A stretch of DNA of 64,000 nt from Sanderia malayensis. Lineage: Eukaryota; Cnidaria; Scyphozoa; Semaeostomeae; Pelagiidae. Below, one piece after another: positions 34,041 to 46,082 of the stretch. The notes beneath the pieces were generated by a model that saw only the letters and a program-made list of their open reading frames with translations, had not been told where the DNA came from and ran no database searches. How positions within the stretch are numbered: position 1 is the stretch's first letter; each line of letters starts with the position of its first letter. The position numbers and the translations under genes are program-made. Where the stretch lies: the NCBI GenBank assembly GCA_013076295.1, contig RQOL01000899.1:1-64000 (forward strand), given 5' to 3'.

Positions 34041-34666
34041 ATGCAATTCGTTTTCCGCCTGGTATTTCTATTGGCCCAAAAAATTGCAATTGAGGTGGTG
34101 GTGGACGAATGGCAAAAAGTTATAGCGTCACTGAGAACTCTTGCCCATGAAAGAATATTTTTCCTGAAAATGAAGCGTCTTTATTTAGAGCTCCGGGTTC
34201 AAGCGATTGACATAGAAAAGGCCAAAGATTCGAGTGCAGATATCTATGGCAATACGTTATTCGAAGACACGTGTGTACCAGCTGAAGTGAAGCAAGGAAG
34301 TATAGACATTTTCTTTCGGCTCACGCGTACTGAGGAAGAGCAAGAACTTGTACAAGCTGAAATGGCAAATACTATTCAGTTTTTTAAAAAGGAGAAAGAA
34401 AAAGTGCTCTGTGCATCGACTAAGTTTCGGGCAATTCATTGTACGAAAGAGGTGCAATTTCCGTTTTAAAAAAGGAATTGAAAGTTTTAGTTGATGTTTT
34501 GTTTTGCTTGACGCAAGCATTTTCTTCAGAAATGGAAGTTGCAGACAGTGACGATGAATTGGAAGAAGATTTTGAATCCACTGATGATCTTTTTCAAACT
34601 GAAGGTGACAATGACTGGGAAATAAACACCAAGGAGAACAATGAATTATATTCATTTGATTATTAA
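34041..34666 (+). pseudogene. Unidentified gene fragment in right arm, longer copy
   Basis: This is the same protein as at 31206-31702 but it continues upstream into the loop with VVVDEWQKVIASLRTLAHER, which implies that the original gene spanned the arm/loop joint. The two frames (34041-34469 and 34439-34666) are again joined by a one-base shift, shared by both arms. The N-terminal limit is not defined, because the Penelope-like element B ends just upstream (about 34030-34050). Confidence 0.4.
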
Positions 34667-35273
34667 CTTTATGAACTACATTAACTTGATTACACCGTTT
34701 GGCTACGGCGGTTGCTTTTCTAGGAAAGGAATTTAAGATGAATATAGGACAAGAGGAATAATTTAATGCAAATAAGCCTGTACACTACTTTAAATAAAGC
34801 AGTAAAGACAATGTTTTGGTGACTGGTCTCGTTCAAACACGCGTTCAAAATTTATCATTTTCCCCCACATTCAGAATAGATCTCTAAACATTTTTACCGA
34901 TCATTTGAAGATCATTTGTGAGGGTGAGCCATCGATACCTGCCCCAGCCAAATATTTTGGAAGAAGAATTTATATGACCCAACAAAAACAGCCCCTAGAG
35001 GCCTTCCCGGGCATTGCTGTTTCTGTTTGTTTGATTTTTCTGTAATTTTTGTATTTAGTTATTGTTGACCCTGTCTTTTGTAGCAATTTATTGTTCATTT
35101 TGTAATGGTTCCGTCGTTTAGTGCTACCATACCTCATATACGGAAGTAATGCATTTGCATATAATAATAATGATACGGTATTTCGTGCGTCTATTCTGGA
35201 TTGGAGAGTGCTCTATGCCAAGGGCAGAGCGGAATATACAGAGTTGGACTTCAAAAAAGACACATATATCTTT

Positions 35274-35317
35274 GTTGTGACTCAGAGTTTCACGCACTTA
35301 TGCGATCATCAGACAAC
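35274..35317 (-). ncRNA. Hammerhead ribozyme motif, PLE-A right copy
   Basis: This is the mirror of 30555-30598 within the right arm; all core bases and stems are conserved. Confidence 0.75.
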
Positions 35318-35388
35318 TGATTAACTATTCACAGGAAATTTAATTTATGGAATTTTACAGGATCTTTGCATTGAAAGGATTATGATTG

Positions 35389-37321
35389 TCATTGTCCTGG
35401 GGTGTTAAATGTTCGAAAGTTACATAAATAGAATTTGTTCTCGTGTCGACACTTCGAAATTAGTTCTGATCGTCTATTCAGTATATGTGTTTTGTCGGCG
35501 TTTATGATGTGTAGCTTTTCGGTTAGGCAGAGGTTGCAGTGTTTTGTCTTGCTTGTGTAGGCGGTGGCTTGGGTGGCGATGGACCAGTTGATGGAATGTT
35601 CTTTGTTTTTGTCTTTTAGTTGCCATACGTGTTTTGAAAGTTCGGTGCTGTTTTGATGTTTTCTGTGTTTCAGCGTGGATTTGTGTTGTGTGAAGCGTTG
35701 TGTGAAGCGTTGTTTGAAAGTTGTTTCTGTAAGGCCGATGTAGGTTTTGCTGGTCGTGGGTGGGTTGGTTGTGACGGTCGCATTGTAGATGACACTGTCG
35801 ATTTGGCAGTTTCCATTTAGGGGGCAGTTGATCTTTCTTCGGCAGTTACAGTGCTTTTCGGTGTTTTTGGGTTGAGAGCCAAGGATGCGTTTGTTGTGGC
35901 CTTTAATTGTCGATCCCATGTTATTCATGCAGCTGTAACGCACTTTCACGTTCTGCTTGTTAAAAATTTGGTGAAGGGCGGAAGATCTTGGGAAGTGCTT
36001 GTTGATCAACTTCAGGAAGATGTGTCCGACGTTTGTTTTGATGTTCTGGCTGAATGGGGGTTGAACCAAATTATGTTTCTAGGGTGGTTTCTCTTTTTCC
36101 GGTTTCCGTTTGTAGGAGGATCGTACTGGAGCTGGTTTTTGTACCCGCTGGAGGCCAGTGCTTCGTTGTAGAGAGGTGCAGCTTCGTTGAATATACTTTC
36201 GTCGGAGGAGATACTCGATACTCTCTTGTTTATGGCTTCAGGGATTCTTCTTTTGATTATCGGGGAGTGGTTTGAGTGTATGTTGATGTACATCGGTGTA
36301 TCGTTGGGTTTTCTGTAGGGCTTGAATGTTTCGTTGTTGAGGTTGAGCGTGATGTCAAGGTAGTCAACTACTTTCAGGTTCGTCTGTACTGTGATTCTTA
36401 GTCCGTGTTCTTGAAATATCTTTGTGATGTCCTTGCGTAAACGGTCTGCTTTACTGCTTGTAGTGTTGCGTAGAACAGCGAGGCCGTCATCTCTGTATAG
36501 TCCTATGTTTTCCTTTTTGATCTTTTCCGAAAGTTTGTTTAGGAGGAATGTTCCCACAAGTTCGCATATTTCAGCCCCGTCGTGACTTCCCATTGTGACA
36601 TCAAAGAGGCTGTCGTTGTTTTTCTTTACCCATGGTGAGTCGTTGTGGAATAGCAGTGATTTTCGGGCGTGTTGGATGATATGGGTTTCTTTGTCGGTTA
36701 CGGGTGTGAGCTGCTTGGCAAAGTTGATGGCTTTCAGTAGTAGGTCTTCTGTAATGGAGGGGTGGTATTCCACGATGTCAAATACGAGGAAGGTGTGTTG
36801 CTGCTTGTTGCTTAGATTTTTGAACCAGTTGATTACCGAAGTTGAGTTATTCCATTGGTTTACTGCTGTGGTTATTCTGAGGTTGTGATTGATTCGGTCC
36901 AGGATCTTTTTGCTTACTTGCCCCACTTCGCTTTTCGCTGGATTAATAAGTCGGCATGCCGGGTTGTTTTGAAAATTCTCTTTATGATCTTTTAGGGTGA
37001 TAAAAGCTTGTTTCTTGGCCATTGTCTCCATTCTATCGTCGATTAGTAAATCTGCCGCAATGTCCATAGCCTCCTTGTTAATTTCGTTGTATGCTTTTTC
37101 GTCTGTTTTTTGTAACTTTTCGTGATGTTGTTCTTTATTAATTTTTCGTATTCGGCTTTTTCAATCTTGTAAAGGTTTCTTGTTTTATCTGCGGGTATGA
37201 GTAATTTGGTCGAGGATTTAATTTTTTGGATGTCTTCTTTAAGTTGCTGCTGGAAAGGGTCGGTTGTGTTTCTGGTTTGGATGTTTTCGATCATTTTAAG
37301 GAGGTCGTTCTCGAAAGGCTT
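35389..37321 (-). pseudogene. PLE-A reverse transcriptase / GIY-YIG endonuclease (right, truncated)
   Basis: This is the mirrored copy of the left PLE-A gene with the same domains (YRDDG catalytic motif, cysteine cluster, YIGLTETTFKQRF) and the same internal frameshifts. At least one residue differs (SELISKC here, SELVSKC in the left copy). It lacks the first about 70 codons because the repeat arm stops at 37321. Confidence 0.8.
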
Positions 37322-38180
37322 AAAAATTACACAAAAGATACGAAAATTGACAAGGTACCTACAGTCTGAGACAATAGGTAAGCAATCAATATGATTTAGA
37401 ATTTACCTCCTCAGAAGTTGGACACTAGCTGCTATATCTGCCTCGGATTGAGATGAATCGTCAATCATAAGTTTCTGCCTATTCAAAGTAGCGCATGAGA
37501 TTATACGTGTAACATATACATGATACATTAAAAAAGTGTATTAGTGTATTAATTAGTATGCTAAATGGTCAATACCTGAGCTGACGATTACAAATTAATG
37601 CCCTAACATAGGCTACATATTTGGATTCTTCTTGTTCCGTTTTATCTAAAACAAACAAAAATCAGTTCAATGCGTTGAACTTAACTACCAGTGCCAAAAT
37701 TACGTACCTGTTCGAATCTTCTTGTCTGCCTAATGGTGTCAAAATGATGTACCTGCTTAAATTTTAGTCAAATTCTCTTTCTCTTCTCGAATCCATTCAT
37801 GTAAAACAGCCATATCTGTTGAAAAAAAATTACACTATCATTAACAAACAATAAGTGAAATGTAAAACTGACTTGGCAACCAGAACACAATTTGAAAAAA
37901 AAGAGTTGAAACACTGTCTCCATCAAAATCGTGGTCTGCTTAACAGGTTAAACTAGCAACATGCTGCATAACATATGATATCAACAATTTATATCATAGG
38001 TACAAAAAGTCTACCATTTACTCCAACATTTAATAATAATTTGTTTAGTTCAGCTCTGCAGGTCTGTGCTACACTGATTGCCTTCTCCACTCTCTTGGGC
38101 AAAACTGAGCCTACAACAACATGAATATAATATGCATTGACTCACAAAATGATATGAACCATAACATTGAAAGATAAATT
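37322..38180. other. Stretch right of the palindrome
   Basis: AT-rich sequence with no recognisable gene; the boundary to the repeat arm is abrupt at 37321. Confidence 0.5.
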
Positions 38181-38257
38181 AGAAACCTTTACAAGATTGA
38201 AAAAGCCGAATACGAAAAATTAATAAAGAACAACATCACGAAAAGTTACAAAAAACA
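38181..38257 (+). repeat. 77-bp orphan fragment of PLE-A
   Basis: It matches 28692-28768 over 77 bp with no difference seen, in the same orientation as the left copy and opposite to the adjacent right arm. It has no flanking PLE sequence. Confidence 0.85.
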
Positions 38258-38579
38258 TTGGCTGATGAATAAATTTTTTCACGGCTTTGTTGTTGGGTTG
38301 CACTAAATACTCGCTTAAAATTCAAAACAACACTGTTAAGAAATGTGAATATTTTTATCGGATTCGCTGTTTTCTTAGCTACAGTTTGATATAATTTTTA
38401 TTAGAGATTGAGTTTAAATTTTCCAGGATTGATTAAATTTTTGAAGGCAACTTTTTTTTTCAAACTTCACACTGAAGCTATCAACCTTCGGCTTTCAGGG
38501 GGGCGGCAGGGTGAGCGCTGGGCGGTCGATTGCCAGGGGGGAAGATCCGACCTCCCACCTTTACCTTCTTTACAAATGT

Positions 38580-39927
38580 TACGTAGTAGTATGTATTGTA
38601 GGGTATGTATTGTAGGGTATGTATAGTAGGGTATGTTATGTAGGGTATGTATTGTAGGGTATGTATTGTAGGGTATTTATTGTAGGGTATTTATTGTAGG
38701 GTATGTATTGTAGGGTATGTATTGTAGGGTATTTATTGTAGGGTATGTATTGTAAGGTATTTATTGTAGGGTATGTATTGTAGGGTATGTTATGTAGGGT
38801 ATGTGTTATAGGGTATGTATGTAGGGTATTTATTGTAGGGTATGTATTGTAAGTTATTTATTGTAGGGTATGTATTGTAGGGTATGTATTGTAGGGTATT
38901 TATTGTAGGGTATTTATTGTAGGGTATTTATTGTAGAGTATTTATTGTAGGGTATTTATTGTAGGGTATTTATTGTAGGGTTTGTATTGTAGGGTATTTA
39001 TTGTAGGGTATTTATTGTAGGGTATGTATTGTAGGGTATGTATTGTAGGGTATTTATTGTAGGGTTTGTATTGTAGGGTATGTATTGTAGGGTATGTATG
39101 TAGGGTATGTATTGTAGGGTATGTATTGTAGGGTATGTATTGTAGGGTATTTATTGTAGGGTATTTATTGTAGGGTATGTATTGTAGGGTATTTATGGAA
39201 AGGTATTTATTGTAGGGTATGTGTTGTAGGGTATGTATTGTAGGGTATTTATTGTAGGGTACTTATTGTAGGGTATTTATTGTAGGGTATGTATTGTAGG
39301 GTATTTATTGTAGGGTATGTATTTTAGGGTATGTATTGTAGGGTATGTATTGTAAGGTATTTATTGTAGGGTATTTATTGTAGGGTATGTGTTGTAGGGT
39401 ATGTATTGTAGGGTATTTATTGTAGGGTACTTATTGTAGGGTATTTATTGTAGGGTATGTATTGTAGGGTATTTATTGTAGGGTATGTATTGTAGGGTAT
39501 GTATTGTCGGGTATGTATTGTAAGGTATTTATTGTAGGGTATGTATTGTACGGTATGTATTGTAGGGTATTTATTGTAGGGTTTGTATTGTAGGGTATTT
39601 ATTGTAGGGTATTTATTGTAGGGTATGTATTGTAGGGTATTTATTGTAGGGTTTGTATTGTAGGGTATGTATTGTAGGGTATGTATTGTAGGGTATGTAT
39701 GTAGGGTATGTATTGTAGGGTATGTATTGTAGGGTATGTATTGTAGGGTATGTATTGTAGGGTATGTATTGTAGGGTATTTATTGTAGGGTTTGTATTGT
39801 AGGGTATCTATTGTAGGGTATGTGTTGTAGGGTATGTATGTAGGGTATGTGTTGTAGGGTATTTATTGTAGGATATTTATTGTAGGGTATGCATTGTAGG
39901 GTATGTATTGTAGGGTATGTATTGTAG
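38580..39927 (+). repeat. 14-bp minisatellite, about 1.35 kb
   Basis: The unit is TATTGTAGGGTATG or TATTGTAGGGTATT, repeated almost without interruption (about 95 units). G/T variation at the last base alternates in blocks, and a few units are shortened (TATGTAGGG), indicating unequal exchange. Confidence 0.95.
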
Positions 39928-40040
39928 GGTATGTATGTATGTATGTATGTATGTATGTATGTATGTATGTATGTATGTATGTTTGTATGTATGTATGTAG
40001 GTATGTATGTATGTAGGTATGTATGTATGCATGTATGTAT
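39928..40040 (+). repeat. (GTAT)n microsatellite
   Basis: A four-base GTAT run follows directly from the minisatellite; it probably grew from the TATG part of the 14-bp unit. Confidence 0.95.
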
Positions 40041-40665
40041 GGGCATGAGCGGGAGCGAATGCAGCGCGCGAACCACATTAAACTTTTGTTGCTTGGGGGG
40101 CTCCGGGGAGGGAGCGTAGCGACCGGGCCCCCGGCTAGTCTAATATATATATTCTACGGAGTCACGTGACGGCCCTCAAAACTTGCCAAAAACAATAGAT
40201 TTGACCTGAAACAATAGGTCGAACGTCTCAAAACAATGGGCCGAAACGGCGAACGAGGTATCCAAAAAGGCTTTTTTTAAGGCCCTTAATCTTCCCTATT
40301 TTTAAGTGAGCTGTTCCTTGCCGGCTGAACCAAAAAGTTATCTATATGAGAGCTTACAGTGTCCACTAAAAGGTTAGGAAATTCTTTGTTTTTGTTTGCC
40401 TAATTGGCTATCACGAAAAAAACCACAGTTTACGCTGGCGAAACATCCAAATTCGGGTCGCGAACTCCAATTTCGAACAAATCGTTCGCTGTCAAGCGAA
40501 TGCAGTACACGAAGTGCGCCCTATCAGTCAATGTTTCTTGATAATAGATAAACAGGCGACCGCAGCGAGCTAATCTATTGTACGTGGGTTGAAAGAGGCA
40601 TGAGCGTAAGCGAATGCAGCGCACGAAGTGCGCCCTATCAGTCAATGTTTCTTGATAATATACAA
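40020..40665 (+). repeat. Dispersed GC-richer repeat, related to 18.3-18.7 kb
   Basis: Blocks at 40040-40140 and 40490-40665 share AGCGAATGCAGCGCACG, GTGCGCCCTATCAGTCAATG and CGCAGCGAGCTAAT with the copies near 18.4 kb. Unit spacing here is about 112 bases. The sequence between (40140-40490) has no gene. Confidence 0.7.
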
Positions 40666-40669
40666 CATA

Positions 40670-41209
40670 TATATTAGATAGTGTGATACAAGATAGTATT
40701 GCATGATCGTATATATATGGTATCAGATAGTATAGTATTGCATGTTCATGTATAGTATTTTTGGGTATGATGTAGCATTGTATTTATATTTTTATTTTTC
40801 ATGTTGCATTGAATAGTATGTTGAAGCAGTTTTTTAGTCTTTGTAGGCAATCATATGTTCTCCAATTTGTTAATTTGTTTCTATAATTTGCAATACCCTT
40901 CTTTGATAAATACACAGAGAATGAAGAAGATGTACGATTGATGATAGAATATTAGGAACACACACAATAAAGGTTGAAAGGAGATGACTTCAACTTCTAA
41001 GTTTTATAGTTGCAACAAAATCTGTATATCTTACAACATAAATGTACTATTTACCTGAATATAATCTACCAGTGAAGGGTGCAACATTACATATGCTTCT
41101 CTTGAAAAGTCTTCATTTTCTGTAGTCATTTCTCATAACTAAATTTCAGACCACTACCAGGGTGTTTCCACCCACATACTAACAATATCATTCTGTGTGA
41201 CATTTCCAG
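40670..41209. other. AT-rich stretch without a gene
   Basis: I see no coding or repeat structure. Confidence 0.5.
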
Positions 41210-41359
41210 GAGGCCTCAATTTCAGTTATCTATATTTTATTATACGAGGCCATCTTCAATCTGTTGCTATGGTGTTCATATTCAAAATTATCTTCAACGT
41301 GCCAAAAATATTTTCCGTTCGTCCATTGTCAAAAACAGAGCCACAGCCACAGTCAACAG
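41210..41359 (+). other. Possible 150-bp exon
   Basis: An open 50-codon segment lies between CATTTCCAG and GTAAAA. It encodes a hydrophobic stretch followed by LSKTEPQPQS. No family is recognised. It precedes the 181-bp tandem array, whose units carry similar splice-like borders. Confidence 0.25.
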
Positions 41360-41555
41360 GTAAAATCTTTTTACCTCATTACTAATATTTTATACCTTTA
41401 CATATTAATAAAGACAATTACAAATAATACCTGAATTTTTTATTACATGCACAACTATTTTCATGTATTTAATCACTGATCATCTTCCTTTTCCAGTCTT
41501 TGTTTTGTTTTCAAATTGTTTTCGTTCGACCTTCCTGCTGAAGAAAAAAAGATTT

Positions 41556-42780
41556 CCGTATGTACTTTCAGTTCAATGCTACTTGGATAATGAGATTTTC
41601 CTTTAGTATTATGATCACCAATCAAATGTATAGCTTAATACTTACCATATAAATCACAATTATCTTATTATTTTTCCAGTATTTGCAGTTTGGCAGTTGC
41701 CCTGCCCATTGATTTTTATTTTGTTGAACACATTTTCGGTATCTACTTTCAATTCAATTTTACTTGGATAATGAGATTCTCCATCACTATTGTCTTCACC
41801 AAGCATATGTATATCTTACTACTTACCATATAAATCACAATTATCTTATTATTTTTCCAGTATTTGCAGTTTGGCAGTTGCCCTGCCCATTGATTTTTAT
41901 TTTGTTTAACACATTTTCGGTATGTACTTTCAGTTCAATGTTACTTGGATAATGAGATTCTCCATTACTATTGTCTTCACCAAGCATATGTATATCTTAC
42001 TACTTACCATATAAATCACAATTATCTTATTATTTTTCCAGTATTTGCAGTTTGACAGTTGCCCCGCCCATTGATTTTTATTTTGTTTAACACATTTTCG
42101 GTATGTATTTTCAGTTGAATGTTACTTGGATAATGAGATTCTCCATTACTATTGTCTTCGCCAAGCATATGTATATCTTACTATTTATCATATAAATCAC
42201 AATTATCTTATTATTTTTCCAGTATTTGCAGTTTGGCAGTTGCCCTGCCATTGATTTTTACTTTGTTTAACACATTCTGGGTATGTACTTTCAGTTCAAT
42301 GTTACTTGGATAATGAGATTCTCCATTACTATTGTCTTCACCAAGCATATGTATATCTTACTACTTACCATATAAATCACAATTATCCTATTATTTTTCT
42401 GGTATTTGCAGTTTGGCAGTTGCCCTGCCCATTGATTTTTATTTTGTTGAACACATTTTCGGTATGTACTTTCAGTTCAATGGTACTTGGATAATGAGAT
42501 TCTCCATCACTATTGTCTTCACCAAGCATATGTATATCTTACTACTTACCATAGAAATCACAATTATCTTATTCTTTTTCCACTATTTGCAGCTTGGCAG
42601 TTTGACTTCCATTTTCTTTTACATTGTCCACGTTTTGGTATGTACTTTTCTTTCAATGTCTCTAACAAAATGACATTCTCCATCACTATTATGTTCACCA
42701 ACAATATGTATAACTTACTACTTGCCAATAAAATCACTATTATGTTATTGCTTTTTCAGTATTTGCAGTTTAGCAGTTCT
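41556..42780 (+). repeat. 181-bp tandem repeat, six to seven copies, with splice-like borders
   Basis: The marker TACTTGGATAATGAGATT recurs at about 41580, 41761, 41942, 42123, 42304 and 42485, with a degenerate seventh near 42665. Each unit contains a T-rich tract ending TTTTTCCAG, then about 59 bases with TTTGGCAGTTGCCCTGCC, then GGTATGTAC, that is an acceptor, a mini-exon and a donor. Open frames here (for example 42306-42494) derive from the repeat. Confidence 0.9.
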
Positions 42781-42991
42781 CCTTTGAATTTGTATCATAT
42801 TATGTTATTTTGTATCAGTACCACTTCATGCAAACATGTTCTGTTTTTCACACACCAATTATCTTTATTAAAGAAAAACAACTATAATTTGTTTGCTTTA
42901 AGGTTATCATGGCTTCAAAGGGCAGGTCAGGAACAAATGGTAAGGCTAAACAAATTATAACGAAACAATAATAAATAATAATGGAGGCCCG

Positions 42992-43480
42992 TCACAGACG
43001 ACACCACCTGGCAGCCGCCGGCAACCTCATAAAGAAACCAAAAGCCAAAAGGACTGCCGGCATAAGGCCATACAAGCCCAAAAGAGTGGCATGTTCTACG
43101 GTGGTATTTTGTTTTTGTTCAGTACCATCAATGTGGTCCGAACGCTTTACATTTTGTTGTTCAGAACCATCAATGTGGTCCGAACGCTTTACATTTTGTT
43201 GTTCAGTACCATCAATGTGGTCCGAACGCTTTTTTTTATGTTGCTGTTGTTGTTGTTGTTCAGTACCTTCAACGCGGTCTGAAATCTTTGCATTTTCTTG
43301 TTCAGTTCCTGCAACGAGGTAGGATGTATTTTGTTGTTCAGTGCCTTCAACGAGGCCCAAACGCTTTATTAGTAATATTATTTAGTATGCATTAGTTGTT
43401 CAGTACCTTCAACAAGGTCCGAACGCTTGATTAGTAATATGATTTACCATGCGGTTTGTTGTTAAGCACCTTCACCGAGG
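42992..43480 (-). CDS. Low-complexity repeat ORF with 14-residue units
   Basis: On the minus strand, 43360-42992 stays open through a 42-bp tandem repeat and encodes units like RSDHIDGTEQQNVK, with a Q run (QQQQQQ) in one, then a basic tail. On the plus strand the same repeat is TTCAGTACCATCAATGTGG. The unit length is a multiple of three and most differences between units are conservative, so it might be part of a real coding exon; further degenerate units to 43480 contain stops. No family is recognised and no splice sites were confirmed, so it could equally be a chance open minisatellite. Confidence 0.35.
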
Positions 43481-46082
43481 CCCAAAAACACTTAATTAGT
43501 AATATTGTTAACCATGTATTTTGTTGTTCAAAGCTTGAATTAAAGTGGCAAGCCAATAGAGGCACGGTTGTTGCGGCCCCTATACGAAACTTTGAATTGG
43601 CTGTTGATATTGTTAAAATGAGTGCGCTGTGACGTAAAACCAATAATCATGACTAAAGCATCCCAAAATAAGTGTCCCAAAAATAAATATGGAGTGGGGT
43701 TGCCCAGCGCGCTTGGAAGCCCAGATACGGATATTTGATGTGGTTGAATGTTGTCATTTGTATTTGGCATTTATTTGTATGTGACATTGGTTGTTAACAT
43801 TTACGTTTCATAGCTGCGTTTTGGAATGTCAGCAATGATAGATTTCAGCAAATTATTCTTAAAATGGATAAAAATGGAAAATTATTCTATAAATGGATAA
43901 TTTTTAGAAAGTGTAACGCATACGCTCAGTTTGAAATCAAAGATAAAATTCAAATCTTTGTTGATGTGACTTGACCATGAAAACAAAACAAACAAATACG
44001 AAGAGCAGAGGAAGAAATGTCAAAAAACCCCAGATTAAAAGAAAGACTAAATTAAAGGGACATAATCAGCAACAATTGAAATATGAGGACAGGATTTTCT
44101 GGACAGGGATTACGTTCAATATCGTAGTTATATATATAATGAGGTGGAAATGATAGAATAGTTTGGGGGCCCACTATACTGCCGCACAGCTTATCTCTTC
44201 CACTTGCAGGAATTCAATTTGAGCTAATTGTCCTCACGAGCAACAACAAGAAAGCAACACCTGTCTTTTTTATCGAACTAAAAAAAAAATGCGGTTTTGG
44301 GGCCTTCTCGATTCTGGCCACAAATAAAAGTTAATAACAGCAGATAAGGCAAGCCAAATATCGCTTCCCAATGTTTCTAAAAACGTCTCATTGCAGTGAC
44401 ACAGACAAACACACAAACGGGTTCGTGTCTGAAAAAGTTATCATGTTTGAAGAAAAGACCTTGCCGCCAAGCACCGTATCTTTGTGAAGGGTGGCGACGT
44501 ATGCAACGTAATCGAATGTGGCATGGGTGTTACATAGTGAACTGTGGATATTTGAATGAAAACTCCCACTTATCAGTTGATCCAATACTTTAAACGGAAA
44601 CAGCGCCTACGACAAACCGGCGCCAAAATCATGCCAAATTGCAGAATATGCTAGATTTAATGCCAAATGACAATCGCTGTTCAAAACTATACCAAAGCAC
44701 AATACTATGCAAGGCCTGGGCACTGTTTGGAATAGGGTCGGACACTTTGCGTGAACCAGCTCGGTTTTAGGGTGAACATTTTCTGTGTCCGCCAGCAACC
44801 AAAACAAATACAGCCTTGAAACAAGGAACGTGAACCCAAATAGAGATAAATACCCCTGCGGTTGCCAAAACCCTAGAGGCAAGCGCAACAAGTTGTTGAG
44901 CACCGGTTTACATCGCTTTCACACTTTCAGAAATTTGAGAAAAACCCCGAAAACAAAAAAAAAACAAAACAAAACAAAACAGGGCGACTGTACAGAGCTT
45001 ATGGCTCGTATTAAAGTATAATGGCAACCTTAAATCTTTATGTGGTAATGAATGGCAGGCTACTGAGCCCACAGATTTGCTAATGGAACATTGGAACATT
45101 GGAATGCTTTGAAGGGAGACAGCGACCTGCTGGCATACCTGAACGTGCGGGGCCAAATATTATTTGAGAATTGACATTGGAGAAATACAATTGACAGCTA
45201 AATCACATGACAATGACACATTTCGCATCCTAGATGTCACAAACAAACCTGAACTGACATGCTTTGATTTGCCAAAGTAGAAATATACTACATATGTTTC
45301 AAAAAATGTTATCGCCGATGTTGGAGACTCAGCAGCACCTGCTTTCAACCTGGGATTTTTGATGTAAAGCTATGATTACGCCAGCAACAAGGGGGGGGGG
45401 CAAACTACGAGCGAGAAAGCAATAGGGAACGGCGCTAAGTGAAACATTATAATAATAAGCGTACAGAGTTGCGAGATGCCAGGAGGGAGGCGATAAAACA
45501 ACACCAACCCAGTGGCCATGGATAGCAGGAGGGAGAAAAAACAGGCCCTCCCACGTTGGTTACGCTTACAACCCTTACAATAATAGGCAAGGTGAAAATT
45601 CGCACGCAGATATGTTGACTAGACGGACAGAAAAGTAAGCTGAGCAAAGCGCAATGATGCACGTGCAGTAAATAATTCATACCCAACTATAAAGTATTAA
45701 GAAACGACCTCAACGGGATAACTTGTAAATATGAATCCGAAAGGTAGCTATGGAAGACATCGGCCAGTTGGGCATCATATTGGCATCAGCAGTAACGCAC
45801 TTCCCAAAAAAAACTTCTCGTCAGATTCAAGAGAACAAGACATGAAGAAATTGTGCTATTGCTCTGAGCTCCAGCAAATAATGATTGGATAGGCTGCTTA
45901 CCGCACAACTATATGCCTTAGGGTGTAGTCTAAAATACTTTCTGCGCATGTGCGCCATTTGTCAAAACAAGCCGCACGAGACTGACTGACTGACAGTTCT
46001 AATGGGCCCCAGGTCTCACCGGTATGTTGATGGGCTATGAATGGCGGTTGCTATCGAAACCGGTGATAATATCTGATGTATT
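43481..46082. other. 2.6-kb stretch without a supported gene
   Basis: Only short unconserved frames are seen. A (CAAAA)n tract lies at about 44952-44980. I looked for the Polinton integrase or ATPase here and saw neither. Confidence 0.45.

Larger units (their letters stand above)
31746..34050 (+). mobile_element. Penelope-like retroelement B, in the loop of the inverted repeat
   Basis: This is a 5'-truncated element of a different PLE lineage from PLE-A (catalytic YVDD rather than YRDD). It begins at the arm/loop joint and ends before 34050. It includes a GIY-YIG region, an insertion of about 260 bp and a hammerhead-like motif in the 3' region. Confidence 0.75.
34127..37321 (-). repeat. Right arm of the 3195-bp inverted repeat
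   Basis: This is the reverse complement of 28551-31745. Its outer end (37321) cuts PLE-A inside the RT gene, while the left copy continues 5' for another 500 bp. The inner end lies 2381 bp from the left arm. A collapsed or chimeric assembly should be considered, but the unequal ends and substitutions favour a real structure. Confidence 0.95.

Noticed and set aside
39780..40119. Open frames rich in Thr/His/Tyr or Cys/Met/Tyr/Val repeats
   Set aside because: They are translations of the (GTAT)n and 14-bp simple repeats, open only because the repeat lacks stops.
41556..42780. CRISPR-like look of evenly spaced repeats
   Set aside because: Units are continuous 181-bp repeats without unique spacers, in a eukaryotic context; the same applies to the arrays at 18952-19223 and 38580-39927.
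43481..46082. Possible location of Polinton integrase, ATPase or left terminal repeat
   Set aside because: I looked for an HHCC/DDE integrase and a Walker-type ATPase on both strands and saw neither, nor an inverted match to sequence near 54.3 kb.
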